DNA of 64,000 nucleotides from Azophilus sp965220425 (GCA_965220425.1 OZ244830.1:4402001-4466000); one strand, 5' to 3'; positions 31,827-41,788 are shown, numbered from the stretch's first letter. The notes: generated from the sequence alone by a model not told the origin. A program made the numbers and translations.

Positions 31827-32474
31827 ATGAAGACGATTCCCCGGCTGCATGTCATTACCGACGAGACCCTGCAGACGCGCTTCAGCCACGGCGAATTGGC
31901 CCGGCTGGCCCTCGCCGGCGGCGCCGGCTGCGTGCAGTTTCGCGAAAAGCGCCCGCGGACGACCGTCGAACTGATCGACGCCGCGCGGCCGGTAGTCGAT
32001 GCCTGCCGAGCGGCGAGCGCGTTGGCCGTCATCGATGACCGCGCCGACGTCGCACTCGCGCTCGACGCCGAAGCCATACACCTCGGCCGCCATGACCTGG
32101 ACGCCGCGACGGCGCGAAGGATTCTGGGCGATTCGGCAATCATCGGCGGAACCGCCAATTCCCTTGCCGAAGCGGCGCGGGTCTGGATGACCGATGTCGA
32201 CTATCTTGGCGTCGGCCCCATTCACGGGACTCGCTCGAAAGCCAACCCCGCCCCGGCGATGGGCCTTGCAACCCTGGCCCGCATCGCCGCGGACTCGCCG
32301 AAACCGGTCATCGCGATCGGCGGGATAGGGCCGCAACACATCGGCGACATCCTGCGCGCCGGGGCCCATGGCATCGCGGTGCTGTCCTGCGTCGTGGCCG
32401 CCGACGGGCCCCAGGATGCCGCCCGGGCCTGTGCGGCCGCCCTGCGCGCGGCATTGGGATCGTGCGGGGCGTGA
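31827..32474 (+). CDS. thiE: Thiamine-phosphate synthase
   Basis: A 215-residue TIM-barrel enzyme that couples HMP-PP with thiazole phosphate to give thiamine phosphate. Visible motifs are LHVITDETL, GCVQFREKRPRT, VIDDRADVALALDAEAIHLG, IIGGTANSLAEA, YLGVGPIHGTRSKANPAPAM and VIAIGGIGPQHI. All substrate-binding residues (Gln-Arg-Lys, the GPxxxTxxK-like loop and the GGI phosphate site) appear intact. It overlaps the following thiE-like gene by 4 bases (GTGA), so both are made together. Confidence 0.93.
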   Translation: MKTIPRLHVITDETLQTRFSHGELARLALAGGAGCVQFREKRPRTTVELIDAARPVVDACRAASALAVIDDRADVALALDAEAIHLGRHDLDAATARRILGDSAIIGGTANSLAEAARVWMTDVDYLGVGPIHGTRSKANPAPAMGLATLARIAADSPKPVIAIGGIGPQHIGDILRAGAHGIAVLSCVVAADGPQDAARACAAALRAALGSCGA

Positions 32475-33115
32475 GCCGGCAAAAACTGCCCAGGCTCTAC
32501 GCCATCGCGGATCTCGACTTCGCCGGCGGCCGCGCCGCATTCGACCGCTATATCGCCAAGCTTGCCGAGGCCGCCCGCCTGCACCGGTCGCAAATCGCGA
32601 TACAGGTACGCGCCCGGCAAGCCTCCGAGACCGTGCTGGCCGCGGTTGCCCGATCGAGCCGCGAGACGGTCGGCGAGGAAGCGCTGCTCGTGCTGAACGG
32701 AGGGGGCCGCCTGGCCGTCGAACTCGGCTACGACGGCGTGCATTGGCCCGAGGCCTGCGTCCCCGACACGCCTGCCAAGTCCCACGCCCTCGCGTTCCGC
32801 AGTGCCGCGGCCCATTCCGTCGAGGCGGTGCGCCGTGCCGGGCGGGCCGGCGCGACCGCCGTGGTATACGGGCCGGTGTTCCCACCGGGTTGGAAGAAAT
32901 CCACCCCCGTCGGCCTGGCGGCCCTGCGCGAGGCCGCCGCTGCATCGCCCCTGCCCGTGTACGCACTCGGCGGCATCGGTCCGGTACGGGTTCCCGAATG
33001 CCTGGCGGCCGGAGCTCACGGCGTCGCCGTTCTGTCCGGAATCGCGGGCGCCGCGGACCCGGTTGCGGCATGCCGCCGGTACCTGGCCGCACTGAGCCCG
33101 ATTTCCCGATCCTAA
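32471..33115 (+). CDS. Second ThiE/TenI-type protein
   Basis: A 214-residue TIM-barrel homologue of ThiE. GTG 32471 overlaps the thiE stop; GTG 32462 is an alternative. It keeps LPRLYAIADLDFAGG, AIQVRARQA, GYDGVHWPEACVP, AVVYGPVFPPGWKKSTPVGL and YALGGIGPVRVPECLAAGAH. The region VRARQAS replaces the usual REK triad and the VIDDR-type segment is LVLNGGG. Such divergence fits TenI-like thiazole tautomerase or a specialised ThiE, but the catalytic His of TenI cannot be assigned by eye. Its place in a thi cluster supports a thiamine role. Confidence 0.7.
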   Translation: MSRQKLPRLYAIADLDFAGGRAAFDRYIAKLAEAARLHRSQIAIQVRARQASETVLAAVARSSRETVGEEALLVLNGGGRLAVELGYDGVHWPEACVPDTPAKSHALAFRSAAAHSVEAVRRAGRAGATAVVYGPVFPPGWKKSTPVGLAALREAAAASPLPVYALGGIGPVRVPECLAAGAHGVAVLSGIAGAADPVAACRRYLAALSPISRS

Positions 33116-33234
33116 CCCGCATCCGTCACCAACTTCCTGCTGCGGACGCCGATGCATCGCGCAAGCGCGGCCGCGCGGCCACGCTTACACGGCGCATCGA
33201 CGCCCACGCGACGAAAGTTGGTGACGGATGCGGG
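33116..33234. repeat. Inverted-repeat element, copy B
   Basis: CCCGCATCCGTCACCAACTT (33116-33135) is an exact reverse complement of 33215-33234, giving perfect 20-base terminal inverted repeats on a 119-base element. The interior is closely similar to copy A (29200-29326). It lies directly after the stop codon of the second thiE-like gene and before the riboswitch promoter. Compared with copy A, the arm bases CGC/GCG have become CCG/CGG on both sides, so pairing is preserved. Confidence 0.8.
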
Positions 33235-33276
33235 CCAACGCCCCGAATTAGCTGGCCAATCCGGGCGGAACGGCCC

Positions 33277-33282
33277 TATACT
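33277..33282 (+). promoter_or_regulatory. Candidate -10 box for the thiC transcript
   Basis: TATACT stands about 12 bases before the predicted start of the TPP riboswitch, at the right distance for transcription to begin at the aptamer. A good -35 hexamer is not obvious in the GC-rich sequence upstream, which adjoins the inverted-repeat element ending at 33234. Confidence 0.45.
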
Positions 33283-33293
33283 TGCCGCTTCAA

Positions 33294-33372
33294 TGTCGGG
33301 GTGCCGAACGGCTGAGACGCTTTGCGAACCCGTAGAACCTGATCCGGTTAGTGCCGGCGTAGGGAACAACCC
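33294..33372 (+). promoter_or_regulatory. TPP (thi-box) riboswitch
   Basis: The conserved aptamer pieces occur in order: GTCGGGGTGCC, GGCTGAGACGC, ACCCGTAGAACCTGATCCGG, TTAGTGCCGGCGTAGGGAA. These match the P2/J3-2 CTGAGA and the P4/P5 ACCTGATC..GGTTA..GCCGGCGTAGGGAA elements that bind thiamine pyrophosphate. It ends about 57 bases ahead of the thiC ATG with no strong terminator in between, so control of translation initiation is the more likely mechanism. Confidence 0.95.
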
Positions 33373-33428
33373 CCGACCGAACAGCGCCACGGCGCATCGC
33401 CTTCGGGCATCGACAATCGGGGGATCCC

Positions 33429-35309
<1,881 letters not shown>

Positions 35310-35453
35310 AACCCTTGAGCGCGTTTTATGTTTACAGTTGGGTTGCATTTTCAGAAATGAGCAACAAAATCAAGATCATGAAAGTTGGATCACATGCCTT
35401 GTCGGTCTGAGGCGAAGCCTCGTTAGGTCTTGTTCGGCAACAGGATCGTTTCC
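35310..35453 (+). other. Low-GC spacer between thiC and thiO
   Basis: This 144-base spacer is much richer in A and T than the flanking thi genes. It begins with TTGAGCGCGTTTTATGTTTACAG split as TTGAGCGCGTTTTATG plus TTTACAG, which resembles TTGAGCGGGCGTAATG plus TTTACAG at 11233-11255 in the first accessory zone. It ends with the hairpin unit GTCGGTCTGAGGC, GAA, GCCTCGTTAG at 35401-35426. It looks like a scar of mobile DNA placed within the thi cluster. No gene is present. Confidence 0.5.
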
Positions 35454-36455
35454 TTGAAAGTCGAAATCGCCGGCGCGGGCCTGATGGGCCGCCTGATCGG
35501 CTGGCGCCTTTCCGAGGGCGGCGCGGCGGTAACGCTGCACGAGCGCGCGACGCGTGCGGCGCCGCAAAGCGCCGCACAGGCGGCGGCGGCCATGCTGGCG
35601 CCGGTCAGCGAGTATCCGGACGCCGACCCGGTCATCTTCGAGATGGGGAAGCGGAGTCTCGAACTCTGGCCGCCCCTGCTCGATGCGCTGGCCGTGCCTT
35701 ATTCCGTCAACGGTTCTCTCCTGGTCGCCCACGGCCCGGACGGGCCGCTGCTGGACAAGTTCCACCGCTCCCTGGGCGCCCGCGGCGCAACCGAAGCGCG
35801 CTGGGTGGAGGCGGGCGGTATCGAGGCGCTCGAGCCTGCATTGGCCGGCCGATTCCGGCGCGGGCTGTACCTGCCCCACGAGGGCTGGCTCGACAACCGC
35901 GCCCTGCTCGATGCCCTGGAACCCCGGTGCGGCGACATCCGCTACGACGACCCGGTCGATCCTCGCGAACTGCGGGCCGACATGGTGATCGACTGCCGCG
36001 GCATCGGCGCCGGCCTGCCGGGCCTGCGCGGCGTACGGGGCGAGGCGATTCGTGTATACGCGCCGGAGGTGGACTTGACCCGGCCCGTGCGGCTGATGCA
36101 TCCGCGCTACCAGCTCTACGCGGCGCCCCGTCCCGGGGGGGAATACGTGATCGGCGCCACGCAGATCGAAAGCGACTCCGAACGAGGGGTCACGGTGCGC
36201 AGCGCCCTGGAACTGCTGTCCGCGGCATTCGCGCTGCACGCCGGCTTTGCCGAGGCGGAAATCCTGGAGCTTAGCACCGGGCTCCGGCCGGCCTTTGCGG
36301 ACAACCTGCCCCGCATCGAGTGGGATGAGGACGGCGGCGTGCTGCGGGTCAACGGCCTGTACCGGCACGGCTTCCTGATAGCCCCGGCCCTGGTGGAACA
36401 CGTTATCGCCGAGATCGACAGGTCATGGACGTTATCTGCAACGGCGACCGCGTGA
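35454..36455 (+). CDS. thiO: Glycine oxidase
   Basis: A 333-residue FAD enzyme that oxidises glycine to the imine needed for the thiazole ring. TTG 35454 is chosen: AGGA lies 8 bases upstream and the protein then starts MKVEIAGAGLMGRLIGWRLS with the dinucleotide-binding GxGxxG. Other motifs are MLAPVSEYPDADPVIFEMG, GGEYVIGATQIESDSERGVT, STGLRPAFADNLPRI and GLYRHGFLIAPAL. A TTG at 35430 would add eight residues. It overlaps thiS by 31 bases. Confidence 0.9.
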   Translation: MKVEIAGAGLMGRLIGWRLSEGGAAVTLHERATRAAPQSAAQAAAAMLAPVSEYPDADPVIFEMGKRSLELWPPLLDALAVPYSVNGSLLVAHGPDGPLLDKFHRSLGARGATEARWVEAGGIEALEPALAGRFRRGLYLPHEGWLDNRALLDALEPRCGDIRYDDPVDPRELRADMVIDCRGIGAGLPGLRGVRGEAIRVYAPEVDLTRPVRLMHPRYQLYAAPRPGGEYVIGATQIESDSERGVTVRSALELLSAAFALHAGFAEAEILELSTGLRPAFADNLPRIEWDEDGGVLRVNGLYRHGFLIAPALVEHVIAEIDRSWTLSATATA

Positions 36456-36622
36456 GCCTCGACGCGGAACGGCTCGCCGAGGCTCTTGAATCGCTCGGCT
36501 TCGGCGATCGCCGCGTGGTGGTCGCCGTCAACGAGACCTTTGTCGCCAGGGAGGAGTGGCCGTCTTACCGGGTCCGTGCCGGCGACCGTCTCGACGTCCT
36601 CACAGCCATAGAGGGAGGGTGA
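36425..36622 (+). CDS. thiS: Sulfur carrier protein ThiS
   Basis: A 65-residue ubiquitin-fold protein. The C-terminal Gly-Gly of LTAIEGG is adenylated by ThiF and then carries the thiocarboxylate used by ThiG. The start ATG 36425 lies within the end of thiO, a common overlap. VVVAVNETFVAREEWPSYRV and the acidic RAGDRLDVLTAIEGG are family features. thiG follows at 36625, after only two bases. Confidence 0.93.
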   Translation: MDVICNGDRVSLDAERLAEALESLGFGDRRVVVAVNETFVAREEWPSYRVRAGDRLDVLTAIEGG

Positions 36623-36624
36623 GC

Positions 36625-37446
36625 ATGAGCGAAGCGCCCGTAACGCCGCCACCCCCCGCGGGGTGGTCGCTGTATGGCGAAGCCCTCAAGAGCCGCCTGC
36701 TGCTCGGCACGGCCCGGTATCCGTCCCTCGCCGTAATGGCCGATGCGGTGGCCGCCTCCGGCGCGGATGTGCTGACGCTGGGATTGCGCCGGCAGTCGCC
36801 GGAAAAACTCGGCGGCGGCTCGGTGTGGGACCACATCGCCAAGCTCGGCCGCCGGCTGCTGCCCAACACCGCCGGCTGCCACACGGCCCGCGAGGCCGTC
36901 ACCCTCGCCCGGATGAGCCGCGAGATCTTCGATACGGACTGGATCAAGCTCGAGGTCACCGGCGACGACTACAACCTGCAGCCCGACCCCTACGAGCTGA
37001 TCGAAGCCACCCGGGAGCTCATCGAGGCGGATTTCAAGGTATTCGCCTATACCACCGACGACCTGGTGGTCTGCACGCGCCTGCGCGACCTCGGCTGCGA
37101 AGCCATCATGCCCTGGGGTGCGCCCATCGGCACCGGCAAGGGCATCACCGACCCCTACGCGCTCGAGACGTTGCGCGCACGGCTCCCCGATACGGTTCTC
37201 ATCGTCGATGCGGGATTGGGCCTGCCCTCCCATGCCGCCCGGGTGCTTGAAATGGGTTTCGACGGGGTGCTGCTGAATACCGCCGTCGCCCGCGCCGACG
37301 ACCCCGTGCGCATGGCCGCGGCCTTCGGCAAGGCTGTGGCGGCGGGCCGTCTGGCCTTCGAAGCCGGAGCCATGGCCGAAAGCGAGACCGCACACCCGTC
37401 GACGCCCGTCGTGGGGACACCCTTCTGGCAGTCGGAACCGGGGTAG
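36625..37446 (+). CDS. thiG: Thiazole synthase
   Basis: A 273-residue TIM-barrel enzyme forming the thiazole phosphate from DXP, ThiO-made glycine imine and ThiS thiocarboxylate. ATG 36625 follows GGGAGGG. Motifs are SRLLLGTARYPSLAVM, LLPNTAGCHTAREAV, DTDWIKLEVTGDD with the Schiff-base Lys, IMPWGAPIGTGKGITDPYAL, IVDAGLGLPSHAARVLEMGF and LLNTAVARADDPV. It completes thiO-thiS-thiG. ThiF is not in the window. Confidence 0.96.
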   Translation: MSEAPVTPPPPAGWSLYGEALKSRLLLGTARYPSLAVMADAVAASGADVLTLGLRRQSPEKLGGGSVWDHIAKLGRRLLPNTAGCHTAREAVTLARMSREIFDTDWIKLEVTGDDYNLQPDPYELIEATRELIEADFKVFAYTTDDLVVCTRLRDLGCEAIMPWGAPIGTGKGITDPYALETLRARLPDTVLIVDAGLGLPSHAARVLEMGFDGVLLNTAVARADDPVRMAAAFGKAVAAGRLAFEAGAMAESETAHPSTPVVGTPFWQSEPG

Positions 37447-37541
37447 GCGCAAGCGTCGAACTCGCACCCAAGCCGAGCGAAGACGGCCAAGGCAGGCTCA
37501 GTAGTAGCGGTTTCGATTTCCGGATCGACGGGCGATGCGGG

Positions 37542-38753
37542 CTAGAGCTTCCGGCCTTGCCTGGCCCCGATTCGAAGGCGCAGCGCATTCAGCCGGATGA
37601 ATCCCGCCGCATCCTCCTGACGGTAGGCGCCGCGGTCGTCCTCGAAAGTCGCTACATTCTCGTCGTACAAGCTGTCCGGTGAGCGCCGGCCGAGCACGGT
37701 GACGGCGCCCTTGTAGAGCTTCAGGCGGACGACGCCGCTGACCGGCTGCTGGGATTCGTCGATCAGCGCCTGCAGCGCCATGCGCTCCGGAGACCACCAG
37801 TAGCCGTTGTAGATCAGCCCGGCGTAGCGCGGCATCAATTCGTCCTTGAGGTGCGCCACCTCCCGGTCGAGGGTCAGGGATTCCATGGCCCGGTGCGCCT
37901 TCAGCAGGATGGCGCCGCCCGGGGTTTCGTAGCAGCCCCGGGATTTCATGCCGACGTAGCGGTTCTCGACGAGGTCCTGCCGCCCGACGCCGTGGGCGCC
38001 GCCCAGCGCATTCAGGCGGGCGAGCAGCGCCGCCGGACTCATCGGTTCGCCGTCCAGCGCCACGGCATCGCCGCCGGCGAACCCGATCTCCACGCTGCCC
38101 GGTTCGTCCGGCGCCGCTTCCGGGGCCACGGTCCAGCGCCACATGTCCTCGCCCGGTTCGTTCCATGGATCCTCGAGGCCGCCCCCCTCGTAGGAGATAT
38201 GCAGCAGGTTGGCATCCATCGAGTACGGCGATTCGCCCTTGCGTTCGTAATCAACTGGGATCTGCCGTTCACGACAGTAATCCAGGAGCGCCTCCCGGGA
38301 ATTCAGGTTCCACTCCCGCCAGGGCGCAATCACCTTGATGTCGGGATTGAGCGCATAGGCCCCCAACTCGAAACGCACCTGGTCGTTGCCCTTGCCCGTG
38401 GCGCCGTGGGCGATGGCATCGGCGCCGGTTGCCGCTGCGATCTCCACCAGGCGCCTGGCGATCAGCGGGCGGGCGATACTGGTGCCGAGCAGGTATTCCC
38501 CTTCGTAGAGGGTGTTGGCGCGGAACATGGGAAAGACATAGTCCCGGACGAAGGTCTCCGTGAGATCTTCGATATGGATCTCCCGGACGCCCATTGCCTG
38601 TGCCTTGGCGCGCGCCGGTTCCACCTCTTCGCCCTGGCCGATGTCCGCGGTGAACGTCACGACCTCGGCCCGGTAGGTATCCTGCAGCCATCGGCAGATG
38701 ACGGATGTGTCGAGCCCGCCGGAGTAGGCCAGCACGATCTTGTCAACCTGCAT
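37542..38753 (-). CDS. argG: Argininosuccinate synthase
   Basis: A 403-residue ATP pyrophosphatase-type ligase joining citrulline and aspartate in arginine synthesis. The P-loop-like KIVLAYSGGLDTSVICRWL lies at the start, and HGATGKGNDQVRFELG, SPYSMDANLLHISYEGGGL and GGAHGVGRQDLVENRYVGM are typical. The gene stands alone on the minus strand between thiG and a hydrolase gene, while argD and argF lie 13 kb away. No ARG-box operator was identified in the short upstream region. Confidence 0.97.
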   Translation of the reverse strand: MQVDKIVLAYSGGLDTSVICRWLQDTYRAEVVTFTADIGQGEEVEPARAKAQAMGVREIHIEDLTETFVRDYVFPMFRANTLYEGEYLLGTSIARPLIARRLVEIAAATGADAIAHGATGKGNDQVRFELGAYALNPDIKVIAPWREWNLNSREALLDYCRERQIPVDYERKGESPYSMDANLLHISYEGGGLEDPWNEPGEDMWRWTVAPEAAPDEPGSVEIGFAGGDAVALDGEPMSPAALLARLNALGGAHGVGRQDLVENRYVGMKSRGCYETPGGAILLKAHRAMESLTLDREVAHLKDELMPRYAGLIYNGYWWSPERMALQALIDESQQPVSGVVRLKLYKGAVTVLGRRSPDSLYDENVATFEDDRGAYRQEDAAGFIRLNALRLRIGARQGRKL

Positions 38754-38934
38754 TTCCAGTCGATCTCCTTGCGCGACGCGGTGGATCGGACCCGCGCCAT
38801 CCTACGCCACGCCAATCGGATTGCATAACGGCGAAAGGGGACATTTCTACTTTGGGTTTACACACCAATCCGTTGGACTCGACACATCGAAGTTGCGAAA
38901 ATCCCCTTGCGCAATCCACCAGGGGGGAATGGCA

Positions 38935-39615
38935 ATGCACACGGGCGGAATTACCGAAGACGTCATCAATCGCTGCCTGGCCCGTCGCGGCCGGCTTCAT
39001 ACTTTCGAATCCATCGATCCGGCACGCACGGCGATGCTCGTAGTCGATATGCAGAATGCGTTCGTCGCCGAGGGCGCCGCTGCCGAGATCCCGACGGCCC
39101 GGGAGGTCGTACCCAATATCAACCGCATCAATGCGGCGCTCCGCGGTGCCGGCGGGCTCGTGGTGTGGATCGTATCCACTTACGGCCCGAATGAAGAAGA
39201 CCGCTGGCCCATCATGTACGACCATGTCTTCGGCGAGGAACAGGGGAAGAACTTCCGGGCTTCTCTCACCGCCGGGGCGCCCGGCCACTCGGTCTACGCG
39301 CCGCTGGAGCAACATCCCGACGACATCACCGTCAGCAAGAACCGGTTCAGCGCCTTTGTCGGCAGCGGCGGCGGACTCGAAGAACTGCTGCGCGAGCGGG
39401 GCATCGACACCCTGCTCGTCACCGGTACGGTCACCAGCGTCTGTTGCGAGTCGACCGCGCGCGAAGCGGCGATGCGCAATTTCAAGACCGTCATGATCAC
39501 CGATGCCAACGCCGGCCGCGACGACGAGGAGCACTGGGCGAGCCTCTCCAACATCCTGCTCGGGTTCGGCGATGTCTACTCCACCGACGAGGTCATTGCC
39601 CTGATCGAGGGTTGA
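38935..39615 (+). CDS. Isochorismatase-family cysteine hydrolase
   Basis: A 226-residue protein of the isochorismatase-like fold. ATG 38935 is preferred over ATG 38929 because AGGGGGG ends 7 bases before it. The catalytic triad is visible: Asp in LVVDMQNAFV, Lys in VSKNRFSAF and Cys in VTGTVTSVCCESTAREAAMR. The family includes ureidoacrylate, biuret and nicotinamide amidohydrolases. No pathway neighbours help to decide, so the substrate is open. It is followed by a repeat-rich stretch that starts the second accessory zone. Confidence 0.88.
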   Translation: MHTGGITEDVINRCLARRGRLHTFESIDPARTAMLVVDMQNAFVAEGAAAEIPTAREVVPNINRINAALRGAGGLVVWIVSTYGPNEEDRWPIMYDHVFGEEQGKNFRASLTAGAPGHSVYAPLEQHPDDITVSKNRFSAFVGSGGGLEELLRERGIDTLLVTGTVTSVCCESTAREAAMRNFKTVMITDANAGRDDEEHWASLSNILLGFGDVYSTDEVIALIEG

Positions 39616-39794
39616 TCGCGACCGTTCCGTGATCGCGTTGTGCGCCGAAGCGCCCGGCAGCCCCGCGATCCGGCACGCGCCCCCGCGAGCGCGCCGCCGC
39701 CGTCGCGCCAGGCGCTGACTCCCGCGTCCGGAGAATTTGCCGCTCAATCCCCTTGTTGGCCTGCAATCCCGGGGCATGTTGCCGCTACACCCAG

Positions 39795-39835
39795 CCCGCA
39801 TCGCTCACCGACTTCCTGCTGCGAACGCCGATGCA
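39795..39835 (+). repeat. Truncated inverted-repeat element, copy C
   Basis: CCCGCATCGCTCACCGACTT followed by CCTGCTGCGAACGCCGATGC repeats the left 41 bases of copies A and B. The right part and terminal inverted repeat are missing. Its arm has the CGC form, as in copy A. Confidence 0.7.
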
Positions 39836-39893
39836 CTCGTCCTGCGCGGTGGCGGCTCGCCGACGTATCCGGCAAACGTCAAGAGCCGGCAAC

Positions 39894-40039
39894 GGAGCCC
39901 TCAGCCGGGGAGCGCGAGGGGGCACCCCTCGCAGAAAAAGAGCCCTCAGCCCGGGAGCGCGAGGAGGCACCCGCCGCTGCCGGTCGGTCAGTGGTGCCGG
40001 CCCGCCTCAGCCCGGGAGCGCGAGGAGGCGCCCCTCGCA
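39894..40039 (+). repeat. Cluster of three hairpin repeats
   Basis: Three related units occur at 39894-39933, 39940-39976 and 40004-40039. Each has the form GAGCCCTCAGCC plus GGGGAGCGCGAGG or a close variant, then a C-rich inverted half such as CACCCCTCGCA. The second unit has lost part of its 3' half. They belong to the same family as 7768-7810 and 16083-16123. Confidence 0.65.
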
Positions 40040-40192
40040 CACAGACCGATGGGCGCTTGTGGGCGCGCCCTCCGGGTGGCTGCGGGAGTGCCGCGGAACT
40101 GGCTTGAGGACGGGCCCGCAAGACGGTTGAGTTCGCGTCTTGAGAACCGGCCCGCGCCGTGCTCCAAACGGAGAAATCCTTTCACATAGTAG

Positions 40193-40233
40193 CTATAATA
40201 AAAGCTGCAACCTCTAATTTAACGTTTTTATAG
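40193..40233. promoter_or_regulatory. hipB promoter with inverted-repeat operator
   Basis: A perfect TATAAT lies at 40194-40199. CTATAATAAAA at 40193-40203 is mirrored by TTTTTATAG at 40225-40233, giving arms of 8-9 bases spaced like the half-sites of a dimeric HTH repressor. hipB starts at 40239. Autorepression by HipB at such sites is the rule in hipBA operons; binding here is inferred. Confidence 0.5.
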
Positions 40234-40238
40234 CGATT

Positions 40239-40538
40239 ATGATATCCACACTAAGTTCACCTCCGGAAATCGCGGCTGAACTTGCCGAACGGCTGAAATT
40301 CCGACGGTTGACCCTCAATCTGAGTCAGCGAGGCCTTGCATTGCGGTCAGGCGTGCCCCTGGGCACGCTGAAAAAGTTCGAACGCTCAGGAGCGATCTCG
40401 CTTGTCTCGTTCATTCGCCTGTTGGTCGCACTCAGAGAAGAAACCGCACTGGACAAGCTCCTGGCCGGCCCGGGATTCGAGAGCCTGGACGATGTGCTGG
40501 CGCCGCCCAGGACGCGGTTGAGAGGCCGTATCACGTGA
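40239..40538 (+). CDS. hipB: HipB-type HTH antitoxin
   Basis: A 99-residue Xre-family DNA-binding protein: IAAELAERLKFRRLTLNLSQ, then GLALRSGVPLGTLKKFERSG forms the helix-turn-helix. It overlaps the hipA-like gene by 4 bases (GTGA) and has a palindromic promoter. HipB proteins repress the operon and bind the HipA kinase. The DNA-binding part is well preserved. The C-terminal tail after residue 75 is variable. Confidence 0.82.
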   Translation: MISTLSSPPEIAAELAERLKFRRLTLNLSQRGLALRSGVPLGTLKKFERSGAISLVSFIRLLVALREETALDKLLAGPGFESLDDVLAPPRTRLRGRIT

Positions 40539-41788
40539 AGACTCCCCCAGGTTCGCCGTTGCACGTCACCCTCCGCTGGGGTCCCGGCGACCTGCAATCG
40601 CTCGGCCGTCTCGCCTACCGCGGCCGCATCGCCTACTTCGAATTCGACGACGCTTTCCGGGCCTCCGGTCTTCAGGTTTCCCCCGTGTATCACGAGACGG
40701 CGCGAGGTCTGGTCCGCCCTCACGACATCGCTGTATTCGAAGGATTGCACGGCGTATTCAACGACAGTCTTCCCGACGGTTGGGGCCGTCTCCTCATCGA
40801 CCGCCGCGCTCGTCAACTCGGCATCGATCCGGCGACTCTGACGCCGCTCGACCGTCTCGCCTGCGTCGGCGATCAGGGGATCGGGGCGTTGTGCTATGCG
40901 CCCGCCGCCGAGGTCTGGGGCGAGCCCGGGCCTGCATTCGATCTCGACAGGCTGGCGGCCGGTGCGCGTACCGTCCTGAAAGGCCGGGCCGAGGATGTGA
41001 TTTCCGAGTTGGGCCGCGCCGGCGGCTCTCCGGGCGGTGCGCGCCCCAAGGCACTGGCAGCAATCGACGCCGATGGCGAAACCGTTTCCGGTACACACGG
41101 CGTGCCGGACAGTCATGTTCACTACCTGGTGAAGTTCAGAGGGGCCGACGACCCGACCGATGCCGCCCGGATCGAACAGGCGTACGCGGACATGGCCAGG
41201 AGCGCGGGCGTGCGAATGCCCGAGACCCGCCTTCTCGGTGGCGCTTGGGGCCAGGTCTACTTCGCCTCCCGCCGTTTCGACCGCGATGGCGGCAAGCGCC
41301 TGCACGCGCACACCGCCAGCGGTCTCCTGTACGCCGACATTCGCCTGCCCTCCCTGGACTACCGCGACCTGATCGCGCTGACGCGCTCCGTCACGCGAGA
41401 CCGGCGCGAATGCCGGGCCATGTTTACACTCGCAGCCTTCAACGTCATGGCACACAATCGGGACGACCACGCCCGGCAATTCACCTACCTGATGAACCGG
41501 GACGGAACCTGGCGGCTGGCGCCCGCCTACGACCTTACCTTCGCGCCCGGTCCCGGGGGCGAACACTCCACCGCCGTTCAGGGATACGGCAAGGCGATTA
41601 CCCGCGACCAATTGGCCACGCTCGGCAGGCGGGCTGACCTGAAAAACAAGGATATTCTCCAGATCGTCGATCGGGTCGCGGCAGCCGTCGCCGATTGGCC
41701 ACGCTTTGCCAGGGACTACGACGTCGGCGGCGAGTCCAGAAACCGCATAGCCAGGGGATTGCGAGCAACCCGGCTGGAAAACCTCTGA
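40535..41788 (+). CDS. hipA: HipA-type serine/threonine kinase toxin
   Basis: A 417-residue protein of the HipA family, whose members phosphorylate targets such as glutamyl-tRNA synthetase and induce growth arrest. The start is GTG 40535. The N-terminal subdomain has GRLAYRGRIAYFEFDD and GVFNDSLPDGWGRLLIDRR. The kinase part has GGSPGGARPKALAAID (the ATP-loop), HYLVKFRGADD with the Lys, FNVMAHNRDDHARQFTYL with the catalytic Asp, and LAPAYDLTFAPG as the DxD-type metal site. All key residues are present, so the toxin is likely active. Confidence 0.88.
   Translation: MKTPPGSPLHVTLRWGPGDLQSLGRLAYRGRIAYFEFDDAFRASGLQVSPVYHETARGLVRPHDIAVFEGLHGVFNDSLPDGWGRLLIDRRARQLGIDPATLTPLDRLACVGDQGIGALCYAPAAEVWGEPGPAFDLDRLAAGARTVLKGRAEDVISELGRAGGSPGGARPKALAAIDADGETVSGTHGVPDSHVHYLVKFRGADDPTDAARIEQAYADMARSAGVRMPETRLLGGAWGQVYFASRRFDRDGGKRLHAHTASGLLYADIRLPSLDYRDLIALTRSVTRDRRECRAMFTLAAFNVMAHNRDDHARQFTYLMNRDGTWRLAPAYDLTFAPGPGGEHSTAVQGYGKAITRDQLATLGRRADLKNKDILQIVDRVAAAVADWPRFARDYDVGGESRNRIARGLRATRLENL

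Larger units (their letters stand above)
39616..40192 (+). other. Gene-free, repeat-rich stretch before hipBA
   Basis: About 580 bases without a supported gene. It contains a left-half copy of the inverted-repeat element (39795-39835) and three hairpin repeats in a row (39894-40039). Base composition is high in GC until about 40180, where an AT-rich promoter region begins. Such clustering of different repeat families suggests a preferred site for insertion or recombination. Confidence 0.6.

Noticed and set aside
39894..40039. Hairpin repeat cluster as a CRISPR array
   Set aside because: Units are imperfect and spacers are 6 and 27 bases; the same unit is found singly elsewhere.
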